A stretch of DNA of 64,000 nt from Brachyspira suanatina (GTDB taxonomy: Bacteria; Spirochaetota; Brachyspiria; Brachyspirales; Brachyspiraceae), in assembly GCF_001049755.1 (NCBI RefSeq), contig NZ_CVLB01000001.1:1444995-1508994 (forward strand), in the 5' to 3' direction. The notes beneath the pieces were generated by a model that ran no database searches, had not been told where the DNA came from, and worked only from the letters and a program-made list of their open reading frames with translations. This document shows, one piece after another, positions 9,614-17,573 of this stretch. Positions within the stretch are counted from its first letter, which is position 1. Every line of letters begins with the position of its first letter. A program made the translations under genes and the position numbers.

Positions 9614-10585
9614 TTACTTATTATATAATGATTCTGGTATTGTTATGCCAATGCTATTAACCATATTAGTATTAACTACCAAATCAAAAGTTTTTAATGT
9701 TTCTATAGGCATAGTTGCAGGCTTTTTTTCTCCTTTTAATATAGCAACTGCCTGAGTAGCTGTCAATTTTCCAAGTTCATAATAGCTTATAGCATAAGTA
9801 GCAGTACCGCCAAGCATAGTCATACCACCTTCTCCGCAAACTACTGGAAGTTTAGCAGGCTCTGCAACTAAAGCAACTGTAGCCATACCAGCAGCTATCA
9901 TATTATCAGTTGGGGTATAGATAGCTTCTACTTTTCCAACTAAACTCTGAACAACCTGCTGTATTTCATTAGCGGATGTCACTGTTGCATCTATATATTT
10001 TATTCCCATAGAATCTAATTTCTTTTTTGCTATATCCATTTGAAATACGGAGTTCTGTTCGCTTGAACAATATAAAAGTCCTACTGTTTTTAAGTTAGGA
10101 GTGATTTCATTTAATAATTCAATTTGTGCTTCTACAGGAGTTAAATCAGAAGTACCTGAAACATTTCCTCCAGGAGCATTATTATCAGCAACAAGTTTTG
10201 CTGCTGCAGGATCTGTAACAGCTGTAACAAGTATAGGTATATCTTTTGTCATATTAGCTACTGCTTGTGCTGCAGGTGTTGCTATTGCCAAAATCAAATC
10301 GCTTTTATCATTAACGAACTTTTGTCCTATAGTTACACAGTTTGCCTGTTCGCCTTGAGCATTCTGATAATCTATAATAATATTTTTTCCGTCTTCATAT
10401 CCTGCTTCTTTAAGTCCGTCAACAAAACCTCTGTAAGAAGCATCTAATGCATCATGCTCTATTAACTGAAGAATTCCTATTTTAAATACTTTATCTCCTG
10501 CTGCATTAGAATTAGAACTTCCTGAAGAACATGAAATAAATATCATTGATGTTATGATAAATAAAGAATATAAATATCTTTTCAT
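9614..10585 (-). CDS. ABC transporter substrate-binding lipoprotein, ABC_sub_bind family
   Basis: Periplasmic substrate-binding lipoprotein of the importer. Signal peptide with lipobox cysteine at residue 19 (SMIFISCSSG). The mature protein shows the two-lobed ABC_sub_bind pattern: FKIGILQLIEHDALD start, then GTSDLTPVEAQIELL in the middle and IYTPTDNMIAAGM in the second lobe. The ATG at 10585 is preferred over an upstream TTG (10591) because AGGAG lies seven bases before it. First gene of a minus-strand operon running to 7783; divergent from the B12-riboswitch operon. The ligand is unknown. Confidence 0.88.
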   Translation of the reverse strand: MKRYLYSLFIITSMIFISCSSGSSNSNAAGDKVFKIGILQLIEHDALDASYRGFVDGLKEAGYEDGKNIIIDYQNAQGEQANCVTIGQKFVNDKSDLILAIATPAAQAVANMTKDIPILVTAVTDPAAAKLVADNNAPGGNVSGTSDLTPVEAQIELLNEITPNLKTVGLLYCSSEQNSVFQMDIAKKKLDSMGIKYIDATVTSANEIQQVVQSLVGKVEAIYTPTDNMIAAGMATVALVAEPAKLPVVCGEGGMTMLGGTATYAISYYELGKLTATQAVAILKGEKKPATMPIETLKTFDLVVNTNMVNSIGITIPESLYNK

Positions 10586-10845
10586 AATCAAACTCCTATT
10601 TTTAATAGAAAAAAATTTAAGAAACTATATACAGTAATTATACTACATATAATAATAATGTCAATTAATAATTATCACATTATTAATATATCAAAATAGT
10701 TTTTCAAAAACTAAAATATTTTACCATAATGTATAATATAATTTTGGTAACATAAATATGAATTTAATTTTTTAATGAAAATATTAATTTTTAAGTTTTT
10801 TATAAAAAATAATATAATATTTTTATGCTTTAAATATAAAATAAC

Positions 10846-10873
10846 TTGATATAAAAAAAATATTATATATAAT
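10846..10873 (+). promoter_or_regulatory. Promoter of the B12 operon
   Basis: TTGATA (10846-10851), 16-nt spacer, TATAAT (10868-10873), immediately upstream of the cobalamin riboswitch, so that transcription would start at about 10880 and include the whole aptamer. The roughly 250 bases between here and the divergent lipoprotein gene at 10585 are very AT-rich and show no gene. Confidence 0.6.
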
Positions 10874-10877
10874 TTGC

Positions 10878-11018
10878 TGTCAAAGAATATGGGAATGAGG
10901 GTGAAAATCCTTCGCTGGCACGCAACCGTAAAGTTTAGTTTTTTATATAAATAAAATAACTAACGAAGTCGGATACCATTAAAATAGGCGAGTGCACTGA
11001 AAAATTCTTTAAGCACTC
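10878..11018 (+). ncRNA. Cobalamin (B12) riboswitch
   Basis: The conserved core is readable in order: GGGAATGAGGGTGAAAATCC, then GGCACGCAACCGTAAAG, then an AT-rich variable stem, then the B12-box-like AGTCGGATACC (10967-10977). This matches the adenosyl/methylcobalamin riboswitch consensus closely. After the aptamer comes a hairpin GAGTGC (10990-10995) / GCACTC (11013-11018), which may be the expression platform; it has no strong T run, so control could be on translation rather than termination. It directly precedes a lipoprotein-lipoprotein-lipoprotein-TonB-receptor operon, implying repression of that operon when B12 is plentiful. Confidence 0.9.
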
Positions 11019-11067
11019 ATTTATTAAATACTCAGTAATATTTAATTTAAATAAAGGAGCATCTATT

Positions 11068-11634
11068 ATGCAAAAACAAATCAAATTTTTTTTAACACTT
11101 TTAACGGTGTTAATTTTAGCCGTATCATGTGCTAAAAACAATCCAAATGACCCTAATAATAATAACGGATCTGGAATAATCACTACAGTATATTATGGCA
11201 GTAAATCTATTGTTGTTAATACTGCAGATCAAGACAAATTAAAAGAATTATGGATAGGATTAGTTAAGAATCAATTTATTTATTATGCAACAGATTATGC
11301 ATATAAATCAGGAAAGTTTGACTCTGAAGGAAATTATCATGATATTAGCAGTGATTATCAAAATCCTAAACCTGAAATTAGAACTAAATATATAAAAAAT
11401 ATCGCTTATCAATACAATGGAAAATTTTATCTTGCAGGCATATATTGGGATAATGAAAATCAAGGTATGCCTAATGCTTATCGTCTAATCGCTTTCGATG
11501 ATAAAGGTGCAGAATTAGCATGGTTTGGTGGCGGAAGCAATCCTAATAACATACCAAATGAAAATACTGTATGGACTAGATATAAAGATGGTTCTGGAAA
11601 AGATGCTATATGGGGATATATAGAAAAATTCTAA
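11068..11634 (+). CDS. Small lipoprotein, first gene after B12 riboswitch; candidate cobalamin-capture protein
   Basis: 188-residue lipoprotein with a clear signal peptide and lipobox cysteine at residue 21 (LILAVSCAKN), followed by an Asn/Pro-rich tether of about 15 residues. No family recognised. The folded part (about 40-188) contains TTVYYGSKSI, then LAGIYWDNENQ, YRLIAFDDKGAELAWFGGGS and a Trp/Tyr-rich end; the same domain recurs in the lipoprotein at 12365. AAAGGAG ribosome site. Control by the cobalamin riboswitch and co-direction with a TonB-dependent receptor suggest a role in B12 binding at the outer membrane; this is inference, not a recognised function. It could instead be an accessory or scavenger of another corrinoid-related compound. 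Confidence 0.85.
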   Translation: MQKQIKFFLTLLTVLILAVSCAKNNPNDPNNNNGSGIITTVYYGSKSIVVNTADQDKLKELWIGLVKNQFIYYATDYAYKSGKFDSEGNYHDISSDYQNPKPEIRTKYIKNIAYQYNGKFYLAGIYWDNENQGMPNAYRLIAFDDKGAELAWFGGGSNPNNIPNENTVWTRYKDGSGKDAIWGYIEKF

Positions 11635-11796
11635 TATATTAATTTCAATTTTTTCTATAAAAATAATTAGTATAAAATTTATAATATACTGCAATATTAA
11701 AATTTAGTATTTCATAAAATAGTATAGCATTTGAAATAGTAAGTACACTAACATTCACATTTATTAAAATTCATAAAAAATAAAGGAGCATTTATT

Positions 11797-12333
11797 ATGC
11801 AAAAACAAATTAAAATTTTTTTAACACTTTTAACAGTGATAACTTTAGCAATATCATGTGCTGGAAACAATCCAAATAATCCGACAGCAGGAACATCTTT
11901 ATGGAAAAACAATATAAATTACAACTTATTAATCAAAGATTGGTATAATCCAAATTATCAAACAGAAATTTATAAAATAGAAGAAAGTGGAAACAATAAA
12001 ATAGACTTTAATGTACTTAATCCTCAGGGAGATATTAGCTACTCTATTTCTGTATCAGAAATAATTTGGAATAATGATAATACATCTGGTATTATGTACG
12101 GAATATATACAAAGATAGACGAATCTTTTCAAGCTGGGGCTCTTAATAAATGGTATGCTATATCATTTAAAAATTTAACTAAATCTTCTTTATCCATATC
12201 TCAAGCTTGGGTTCAAGATGGAACTCCTTCTGGTATTTTTTATACTGAAACTCTTGAAGAAGCAAAAACTAAATTTACAGAAGAAAATAAGGCATTTTCA
12301 GTTTATTCAGATTTAGTACCTAAAACAAAATAA
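11797..12333 (+). CDS. Small lipoprotein, second in B12 operon
   Basis: 178-residue lipoprotein, lipobox cysteine at residue 21 (ITLAISCAGN). Its signal peptide, its ribosome site (AAAGGAGCAT) and some 40 bases of leader are nearly the same as those of the gene at 11068, so its 5' part arose by duplication. The mature domain is different: no GIYWDN or AWFGGG motif, instead alternating beta-rich segments such as YSISVSEIIWNNDN and ISQAWVQDGTPSGIFY. No family recognised. It is 162 nt after the first gene, a gap that could hold a secondary promoter, and 31 nt before the third lipoprotein gene. Predicted surface or periplasmic, function unknown, linked to B12 only by position. Confidence 0.82.
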   Translation: MQKQIKIFLTLLTVITLAISCAGNNPNNPTAGTSLWKNNINYNLLIKDWYNPNYQTEIYKIEESGNNKIDFNVLNPQGDISYSISVSEIIWNNDNTSGIMYGIYTKIDESFQAGALNKWYAISFKNLTKSSLSISQAWVQDGTPSGIFYTETLEEAKTKFTEENKAFSVYSDLVPKTK

Positions 12334-12364
12334 ACAATAAATTAATAATCAAGGTATAATCATC

Positions 12365-12949
12365 ATGAAAAATAAAATCAAAATTTTAATAAACATATTT
12401 ATAATATTAATTATATCTATTTCATGTGCTCCTAAATCTGTAACTGATCCTAGACAAGAAACAATCAATGAAAATTCAAAAGTAAATGTATCAGCTGTAG
12501 AAATTGGAAATGGATATAATGGAACTATTTATTATGGTAACAAAGCTTATACAGGTGAAATAACTCAGTCAAAAATTGAAGAGATATGGAAAACTATGGT
12601 TAATAATAAAAATATATATGAAACATCATCATATAGTACAGTAACAGGACAATTCAAAGATGATGCTAATTATTATGAAGATAAATGGAATAATGGAACA
12701 AGCCCTAGAACTGTTTTTAAAAGATGTATGGTATGTACATATAATGGTAAAAATTATATAGCCGGAGTATATTGGGATAATAAAACAGGCATCGGAATGC
12801 AGATAAGATATAGACTTATAATAGTTGATGAAGAAGGAGCTGAACAAGCTTGGTATGGCGGCGGAAGCGATCAAAATACTATACCAAATGAAAAAACAAG
12901 CGATTGGGTAAAGTATTGGTGGCCTTTTGGTTATATAAAACTTCAATAA
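12365..12949 (+). CDS. Small lipoprotein, third in B12 operon, paralogue of the first
   Basis: 194-residue lipoprotein, lipobox cysteine at residue 21 (IISISCAPKS). The domain from about residue 55 is clearly homologous to that of the gene at 11068: GTIYYGNKAY, IAGVYWDNKTG, YRLIIVDEEGAEQAWYGGGS and a final aromatic strand line up in the same order. Signal peptides differ in sequence. Start ATG with AAGG upstream. Ends 23 nt before the TonB-dependent receptor gene, the tightest coupling in this operon. The conserved aromatic residues and GGGS loop are the best candidates for a ligand-binding face (inference). Confidence 0.83.
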   Translation: MKNKIKILINIFIILIISISCAPKSVTDPRQETINENSKVNVSAVEIGNGYNGTIYYGNKAYTGEITQSKIEEIWKTMVNNKNIYETSSYSTVTGQFKDDANYYEDKWNNGTSPRTVFKRCMVCTYNGKNYIAGVYWDNKTGIGMQIRYRLIIVDEEGAEQAWYGGGSDQNTIPNEKTSDWVKYWWPFGYIKLQ

Positions 12950-12972
12950 AATAAAATTAAAAGTGTATTCAT

Positions 12973-14919
12973 ATGAAAAAGTATATCATAGTATTATTTA
13001 TATTCACAAATTTATTATATTCACAAAGTTATTTGATAAGAGAATTAAAAGGCGGTATTTGGGTTACTTCTCAAGTGGAAATAACAAATGCATCTCAAAC
13101 TAATCAGACTAATAATATTTCTGATCCCAAAACTCCTATCAAAGCAAATAATCGTATAATAACATCTGAAGAAATAGACAGAATGGGATATAAAAATGCT
13201 CAGGAAGTATTAGCTAATCAGCCGGGATTCATTAACAAAGGCAATTATATGGGAAATGAAGTTGTTGATCCTGCTGGTGCAAATGGAGATAATATAAAAA
13301 TATATATTAATGGCATACTTATGAATACAGCTAAAGGAAATGCTGATGCCGGAGTTGATTTAAGAAGAATACCATCGAATTTGATAGAATCCATTGAAAT
13401 AATAGGCAATTCTATATATATAACAACTAAAAGTCCTGTTCAGGATATACTTTTAATATCATTATGTTATGGCGCTTATAATACAGTAAGACCATCTATA
13501 CTATTTTCAAAGAACATTGATGAACATCAGGTATTTACTTTTACTGCTGATTCTTATTATAGTGATGCAAATTATCATTATGATTTTATTAATTCTTCAG
13601 GAGACAGAGTACAAGGAAATTTTAGAGATAATAGACAATTTATAGTTAATTCATCTGCCAACTATAAATATACATTTGATAATAAAGATCATATAAATGT
13701 ATTTGCTAATATATCTTATTCAAGCTCTGCTGCCCAATATCAAATACCGCCTATAAATAAAACTGATTCTTGGTTTACTTTTACTACTCTAGCTTCTTCA
13801 ATATCATATAATGGATTTTCAGATATTTTAAATTATAATGTTACTTTATCATATTTATTTGATTCATTTGTAGACAGACCTTATTTTCAGAATGGTAAAT
13901 TTGTATCAGATTATAAATCGCATGCTATAGCTTTAAATACAACTTTAGAAAGAATGGACGAATTTTTACCAAACACTATTACAATGTATAATAAATTAAC
14001 CCCTGAATACAGATATGATATTTTAACAGAAGATACAAATGCTATAGAAACTAATTTTTATTATTATCCTCAAAGACATTCTATTTCAATAAAATATGAT
14101 ATGCAATTATCTTTCGGATATTGGGATAATAATACACCTATATTTACATTGCTTCCTAGCATAAAGTATGAATATCAAAATGAAATATTTACTAATCAAA
14201 AAAATAATAATTATTTAGCATACAATGTAGGATTTAATTTAAATTTTTATAAAGGCTACTCATTGTATTTTGGCTATATGAGTGATTATACCTCACCTAC
14301 TTTTAATGATCTTTATTACGGCACTTTCAGTAATCCTAAATTATTGCCTGAAAGCTATAATCAACTGCTCACTAAATTAACATTAGAACCTATAACAAAT
14401 TTAAAAATAGAAGCCTCTTATGCTTATACAACATATACAAATAAAATAATTTGGCTGTATGCAGTTCCTGAAAATGTAGATACAGCAACTTCACATATAT
14501 TTACTTCAAGTATAGGATATGATATACCATTTGCTCAGTATCATAAGATAAAAACAAAAATAGGTTATTCTTATCAGCTTGCCTATATGGGAGAAAATCA
14601 GCTCCCTAAAATAGGTTTGCCGGAACATGTTGTTACAGCATTACTCGGTTATGATTTTATACCTAAAAATAAAGTATTAAGTTCATTATCTTTAAATATT
14701 TACTATACCTACTCTGCTCCAAGACCTTTAACAGATTATAAACCAATAAAATATTCTGAAGTATTTCATGATTTTGATATATCATTCTACTCTATATGGT
14801 TTAATCATTTGATATTCTCTATGCATTTTAAAAATATTTTTAATAAAACTCCTATACTTTCTACATACTCTGTTGCCAAACCTTTTACTTGGGAATTTGA
14901 AATAGGATATAATTTTTAA
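12973..14919 (+). CDS. TonB-dependent outer-membrane receptor, likely cobalamin (BtuB-like)
   Basis: Outer-membrane beta-barrel receptor, 648 aa. Signal peptide MKKYIIVLFIFTNLLYSQ, then a plug domain at about 60-152 with RIITSEEIDRMGYKNAQEVL, a GDNIKIYINGILMN strand and IPSNLIESIEIIGNSIYI, the standard TonB-plug pattern. The rest is a run of amphipathic beta strands ending in EIGYNF with C-terminal phenylalanine, as expected for barrel assembly. It is shorter than most siderophore receptors and close to BtuB in size. The upstream cobalamin riboswitch is the main reason for proposing B12 as substrate. No clear TonB box is seen between residues 19 and 60. TonB/ExbBD and an inner-membrane BtuCDF system are not in the window. 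Confidence 0.88.
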   Translation: MKKYIIVLFIFTNLLYSQSYLIRELKGGIWVTSQVEITNASQTNQTNNISDPKTPIKANNRIITSEEIDRMGYKNAQEVLANQPGFINKGNYMGNEVVDPAGANGDNIKIYINGILMNTAKGNADAGVDLRRIPSNLIESIEIIGNSIYITTKSPVQDILLISLCYGAYNTVRPSILFSKNIDEHQVFTFTADSYYSDANYHYDFINSSGDRVQGNFRDNRQFIVNSSANYKYTFDNKDHINVFANISYSSSAAQYQIPPINKTDSWFTFTTLASSISYNGFSDILNYNVTLSYLFDSFVDRPYFQNGKFVSDYKSHAIALNTTLERMDEFLPNTITMYNKLTPEYRYDILTEDTNAIETNFYYYPQRHSISIKYDMQLSFGYWDNNTPIFTLLPSIKYEYQNEIFTNQKNNNYLAYNVGFNLNFYKGYSLYFGYMSDYTSPTFNDLYYGTFSNPKLLPESYNQLLTKLTLEPITNLKIEASYAYTTYTNKIIWLYAVPENVDTATSHIFTSSIGYDIPFAQYHKIKTKIGYSYQLAYMGENQLPKIGLPEHVVTALLGYDFIPKNKVLSSLSLNIYYTYSAPRPLTDYKPIKYSEVFHDFDISFYSIWFNHLIFSMHFKNIFNKTPILSTYSVAKPFTWEFEIGYNF

Positions 14920-14929
14920 TAAAAATATT

Positions 14930-14957
14930 TTGCAATTTTAATTTACTTTAGTATAAT
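14930..14957 (+). promoter_or_regulatory. Promoter of channel gene
   Basis: TTGCAA (14930-14935), 16-nt spacer, TATAAT (14952-14957), 32 nt before the ATG at 14990. Suggests the channel gene is transcribed separately from the B12 operon. Confidence 0.55.
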
Positions 14958-14989
14958 CTTTTATATATAAAAAATATAATGAGTTTCTT

Positions 14990-16759
14990 ATGTTAAAAGA
15001 TATATCTAATTATATAAAATACAGAATTGACAGAATGCTTAATAAAGGGCTTTTCTATCAATTAATGCTTTTAGTATTTGCAATAATAATTCTCCTTTTA
15101 ATAGTATCAATATTTATCATAGTATTTTTTCAGTATCCTCCTAAAGATGCATTTTGGGATAGCTTGATGCAGTTTATAGATACGGGAAATATATCTTCTG
15201 TAGAAGGCAATACTGGTGTAGTAATAACTTTTTTAATGGTAACTTTTGTAGGCGTATGCGGCTGGGGTTCTCTTATAGCTATGATCAATAAAGCTTTGCA
15301 AGATAGAATAAATAATCTAAGCAAAGGTAATGCATTTATAATGGAAAAAAATCATGCTATTATTTTAGGGTACGGAGAAGAAGCTCTCACTATAGTAGAA
15401 GAATTTATAAAAGCAAAAGTTAAAACCATTGTAATACTATCTGAACATAATGTTGATGTTATAAGGAAAAGAGTTTCATTTATAAAAGGATATAAAAAAA
15501 CTAATATAATAATAAGAGAAGGAACTACAAGCAGAATAGAAAATATAAAATTATTAAATATTTCTAAATCATCAAGCATATCAATAATAAATAATGATGA
15601 TACAGAATCTCTGAATATACTTTTAGCTTTGAAAAAAATTATAGAAGAAATAGAAGAAGATAAAATTGATAACAAAATTAATATATGCGTATTGGTTCAT
15701 GAAGAAGATACTATTGAGATAATAAAATCCATTGAAAATAAAAACTTTGTAATTCATGTAATTTATAAATATGAAATTCTTTATAAACTTATAGCACAAA
15801 GTATAATTTATACAGGCTTAAGCAATGTTTATGAGGATTTATTTTCTAATGATGGTAATATATTTTATATAGAAAATGATCATGATTTTGATAATTGGAA
15901 ATTTGAAGATGCTGCTTCAAAATATTTTGACAAGGGAATGATATTGCTTGGAATAACAAAAGAAGATAGAAGTCAGATTTTAATACCTAATTATGATTAT
16001 GTAATAAAAAAAGAAAATAGACTAATAGTATTATCAAAAAATAATTACGATAACCCTATTAAAGAATATCCTGATATAAAACCAAATATTATTAAATATA
16101 AAAATAACATTCTATTAATATGTGAAGAAAAAAGATACACTGAAATAATAAAAGAAATTTCAGAATATATAGAAAATAATAATATAGTTATGCTAAGTTA
16201 TGATTTAATAAAATCTCAAAAAAATAAATATAAGTTTATGTTGGAAAAATTAAATAAAGAAAATACAACAAAAATAGTATTAATATCTGAAGATAATATC
16301 ACAGACATAAAAAGCATTAATATACTTTTGATTATAAGAGAAATAATAAAAAAAGAAAAATTAAATATAGCAATATTATCATTATTAAATTCTATACAAA
16401 AAAGGAATTTGATATATTCAGATGATGTAAGAGACTTTATAGTGAGCGGTAAACTTATAGGTATGCTTATGGCACAGGCTTCTATAAGTTCAAATATATT
16501 ATATATTTTCTACGGACTTCTAAGCAGAAATGGAAAAGATATTATAATGTCTCCATATTCTGATTATTTTAATGAATCTAGAAGTTTTAAAGATGTATAC
16601 TTTAATTTACTAAAGAAAAAAATAATTTTAATAGGCATCAAAAGATACAATGATATTATTTTAAATCCTAATTCTGAATGTATGCTTGATAATAAGGATG
16701 AAATTGTAATTATAACTAATTATGTATTAGAAGAAGAAAATGAAGAGTTAATTTTTTAA
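14990..16759 (+). CDS. CASTOR/POLLUX (DMI1)-like ion channel with RCK-type domains
   Basis: Predicted inner-membrane ion channel of 589 aa. Two membrane helices near residues 22-45 and 75-100 flank a pore-like region (FWDSLMQFIDTGNISSVEGN). The long cytoplasmic part has a Rossmann-like RCK/TrkA-N start, HAIILGYGEEALTIVEEFI at about residue 121, and a second related half later (NNILLICEEKRYTEII). The sequence KGNAFIMEKNHAIILGYGE resembles the CASTOR/POLLUX family of plants and bacteria rather than KtrA/TrkA. Ion selectivity (K+ or Ca2+) cannot be told. It has its own promoter and stands alone between the B12 operon and a convergent ankyrin gene. Confidence 0.8.
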   Translation: MLKDISNYIKYRIDRMLNKGLFYQLMLLVFAIIILLLIVSIFIIVFFQYPPKDAFWDSLMQFIDTGNISSVEGNTGVVITFLMVTFVGVCGWGSLIAMINKALQDRINNLSKGNAFIMEKNHAIILGYGEEALTIVEEFIKAKVKTIVILSEHNVDVIRKRVSFIKGYKKTNIIIREGTTSRIENIKLLNISKSSSISIINNDDTESLNILLALKKIIEEIEEDKIDNKINICVLVHEEDTIEIIKSIENKNFVIHVIYKYEILYKLIAQSIIYTGLSNVYEDLFSNDGNIFYIENDHDFDNWKFEDAASKYFDKGMILLGITKEDRSQILIPNYDYVIKKENRLIVLSKNNYDNPIKEYPDIKPNIIKYKNNILLICEEKRYTEIIKEISEYIENNNIVMLSYDLIKSQKNKYKFMLEKLNKENTTKIVLISEDNITDIKSINILLIIREIIKKEKLNIAILSLLNSIQKRNLIYSDDVRDFIVSGKLIGMLMAQASISSNILYIFYGLLSRNGKDIIMSPYSDYFNESRSFKDVYFNLLKKKIILIGIKRYNDIILNPNSECMLDNKDEIVIITNYVLEEENEELIF

Positions 16760-16808
16760 CCTACTTCATTGCAATAAAGTAGATTAAAAAATTGAAATAT
16801 AAAAAATT

Positions 16809-17153
16809 TTATTCAAGAAGTTTTATTATATCATTATAATTGTTCATCTTAGCATAATATAAAGCATCATTTCCATGTTTATTTACTATAGATTTATCAG
16901 CACTTGCTTTGATTAATAATTCTACAACTTTAATATGACCTTCCATACATGCCAATATAAGTGCAGTATTTCCTACATCATCTTGTATATTAACATTGAT
17001 ATTTTTAGCAATAATTGCTTTTATAACATCCTCATCTCCGAATATTGCAGCATCTAAGAATGTTTCTTCATCTTGATTTAATGGATAAAGTTGATTAAAT
17101 GAAATTAAAGTTATAGATATAATCATTAATGGTATAAGTATAATATTTTTCAT
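16809..17153 (-). CDS. Small secreted ankyrin-repeat protein
   Basis: 114 aa: a signal-peptide-like N-terminus (about 1-24, hydrophobic, no lipobox cysteine) followed by roughly three ankyrin repeats. The repeats are recognisable as FLDAAIFGDEDVIKAIIAK, VGNTALILACMEGHIKVVEL and HGNDALYYAKMNNYNDIIKL. Ankyrin repeats mediate protein-protein contacts; partner unknown. Strong AAAGGAGG ribosome site. A second, larger exported ankyrin protein is encoded at 48590, so this organism uses the module repeatedly. Confidence 0.82.
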   Translation of the reverse strand: MKNIILIPLMIISITLISFNQLYPLNQDEETFLDAAIFGDEDVIKAIIAKNINVNIQDDVGNTALILACMEGHIKVVELLIKASADKSIVNKHGNDALYYAKMNNYNDIIKLLE

Positions 17154-17253
17154 TATAAATATCCTCCTTTTTTATTATCGGAGAAAAACTATTTATAGTT
17201 AAAAAATAAAAACTATTCTCAAATAATATTTAAGAATAGTTTTATAAAAGATG

Positions 17254-17327
17254 TGGAGGTTATGGGGATCGAACCCACGACCTACTGCGTGCAAGGCAGT
17301 CGCTCTCCCAAACTGAGCTAAACCCCC
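17254..17327 (-). tRNA. tRNA-Ala (anticodon TGC)
   Basis: 74-nt cloverleaf on the minus strand with a 7-bp acceptor stem GGGGGTT/AACCTCC that includes the G3-U70 pair identifying alanine tRNAs, D arm AGCTCAGTTTGGGAGAGC, anticodon loop CTTGCAC and T arm GTGGGTTCGATCCCCAT. CCA is not encoded. Lies 29 nt from tRNA-Ile on the same strand. Confidence 0.96.
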
Positions 17328-17356
17328 GATTATATATTTTAAAGAACCTGAGCGTG

Positions 17357-17430
17357 TGGGCCTGGGAGGAATTGAACCACCGACCTTTCGATTATCAGTC
17401 GAACGCTCTAGCCATCTGAGCTACAGGCCC
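17357..17430 (-). tRNA. tRNA-Ile (anticodon GAT)
   Basis: 74-nt cloverleaf on the minus strand: acceptor GGGCCTG/CAGGCCC, D arm AGCTCAGATGGCTAGAGC, anticodon loop CTGATAA and T arm GGTGGTTCAATTCCTCC. CCA not encoded. Transcribed before tRNA-Ala, the Ile-Ala order normally found in 16S-23S spacers, but no rRNA is nearby. Confidence 0.96.
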
Positions 17431-17537
17431 TTTAATTTATTCATCAACGATATGTATTAGATTATAGCATAATTAAAAAAAATAGCAAGTGCTTTTTTAT
17501 ATTTTTTTTTATAATTAATAAAACTTTATAAAAAATG

Positions 17538-17565
17538 TTGTAAAAAAAACTATTTATATTATACT
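17538..17565 (+). promoter_or_regulatory. Promoter, possibly giving a leaderless mRNA
   Basis: TTGTAA (17538-17543), 16-nt spacer, TATACT (17560-17565). The downstream ATG begins at 17574, only 8 bases past the -10 box, and no purine-rich ribosome site precedes it, so transcription could start at or next to the start codon. Confidence 0.5.
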
Positions 17566-17573
17566 ATACAAAT

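Noticed and set aside
7783-10585. The ABC importer as the inner-membrane B12 transporter, because it is divergent from the B12 operon
   Set aside because: Permease and binding protein are of the ABC_sub_bind/BPD_transp_2 type, not BtuCDF; no riboswitch precedes them.
16761-16790. Hairpin CTACTT/AAGTAG as terminator of the channel gene
   Set aside because: Six-bp stem with no T run on either strand; too weak to call.
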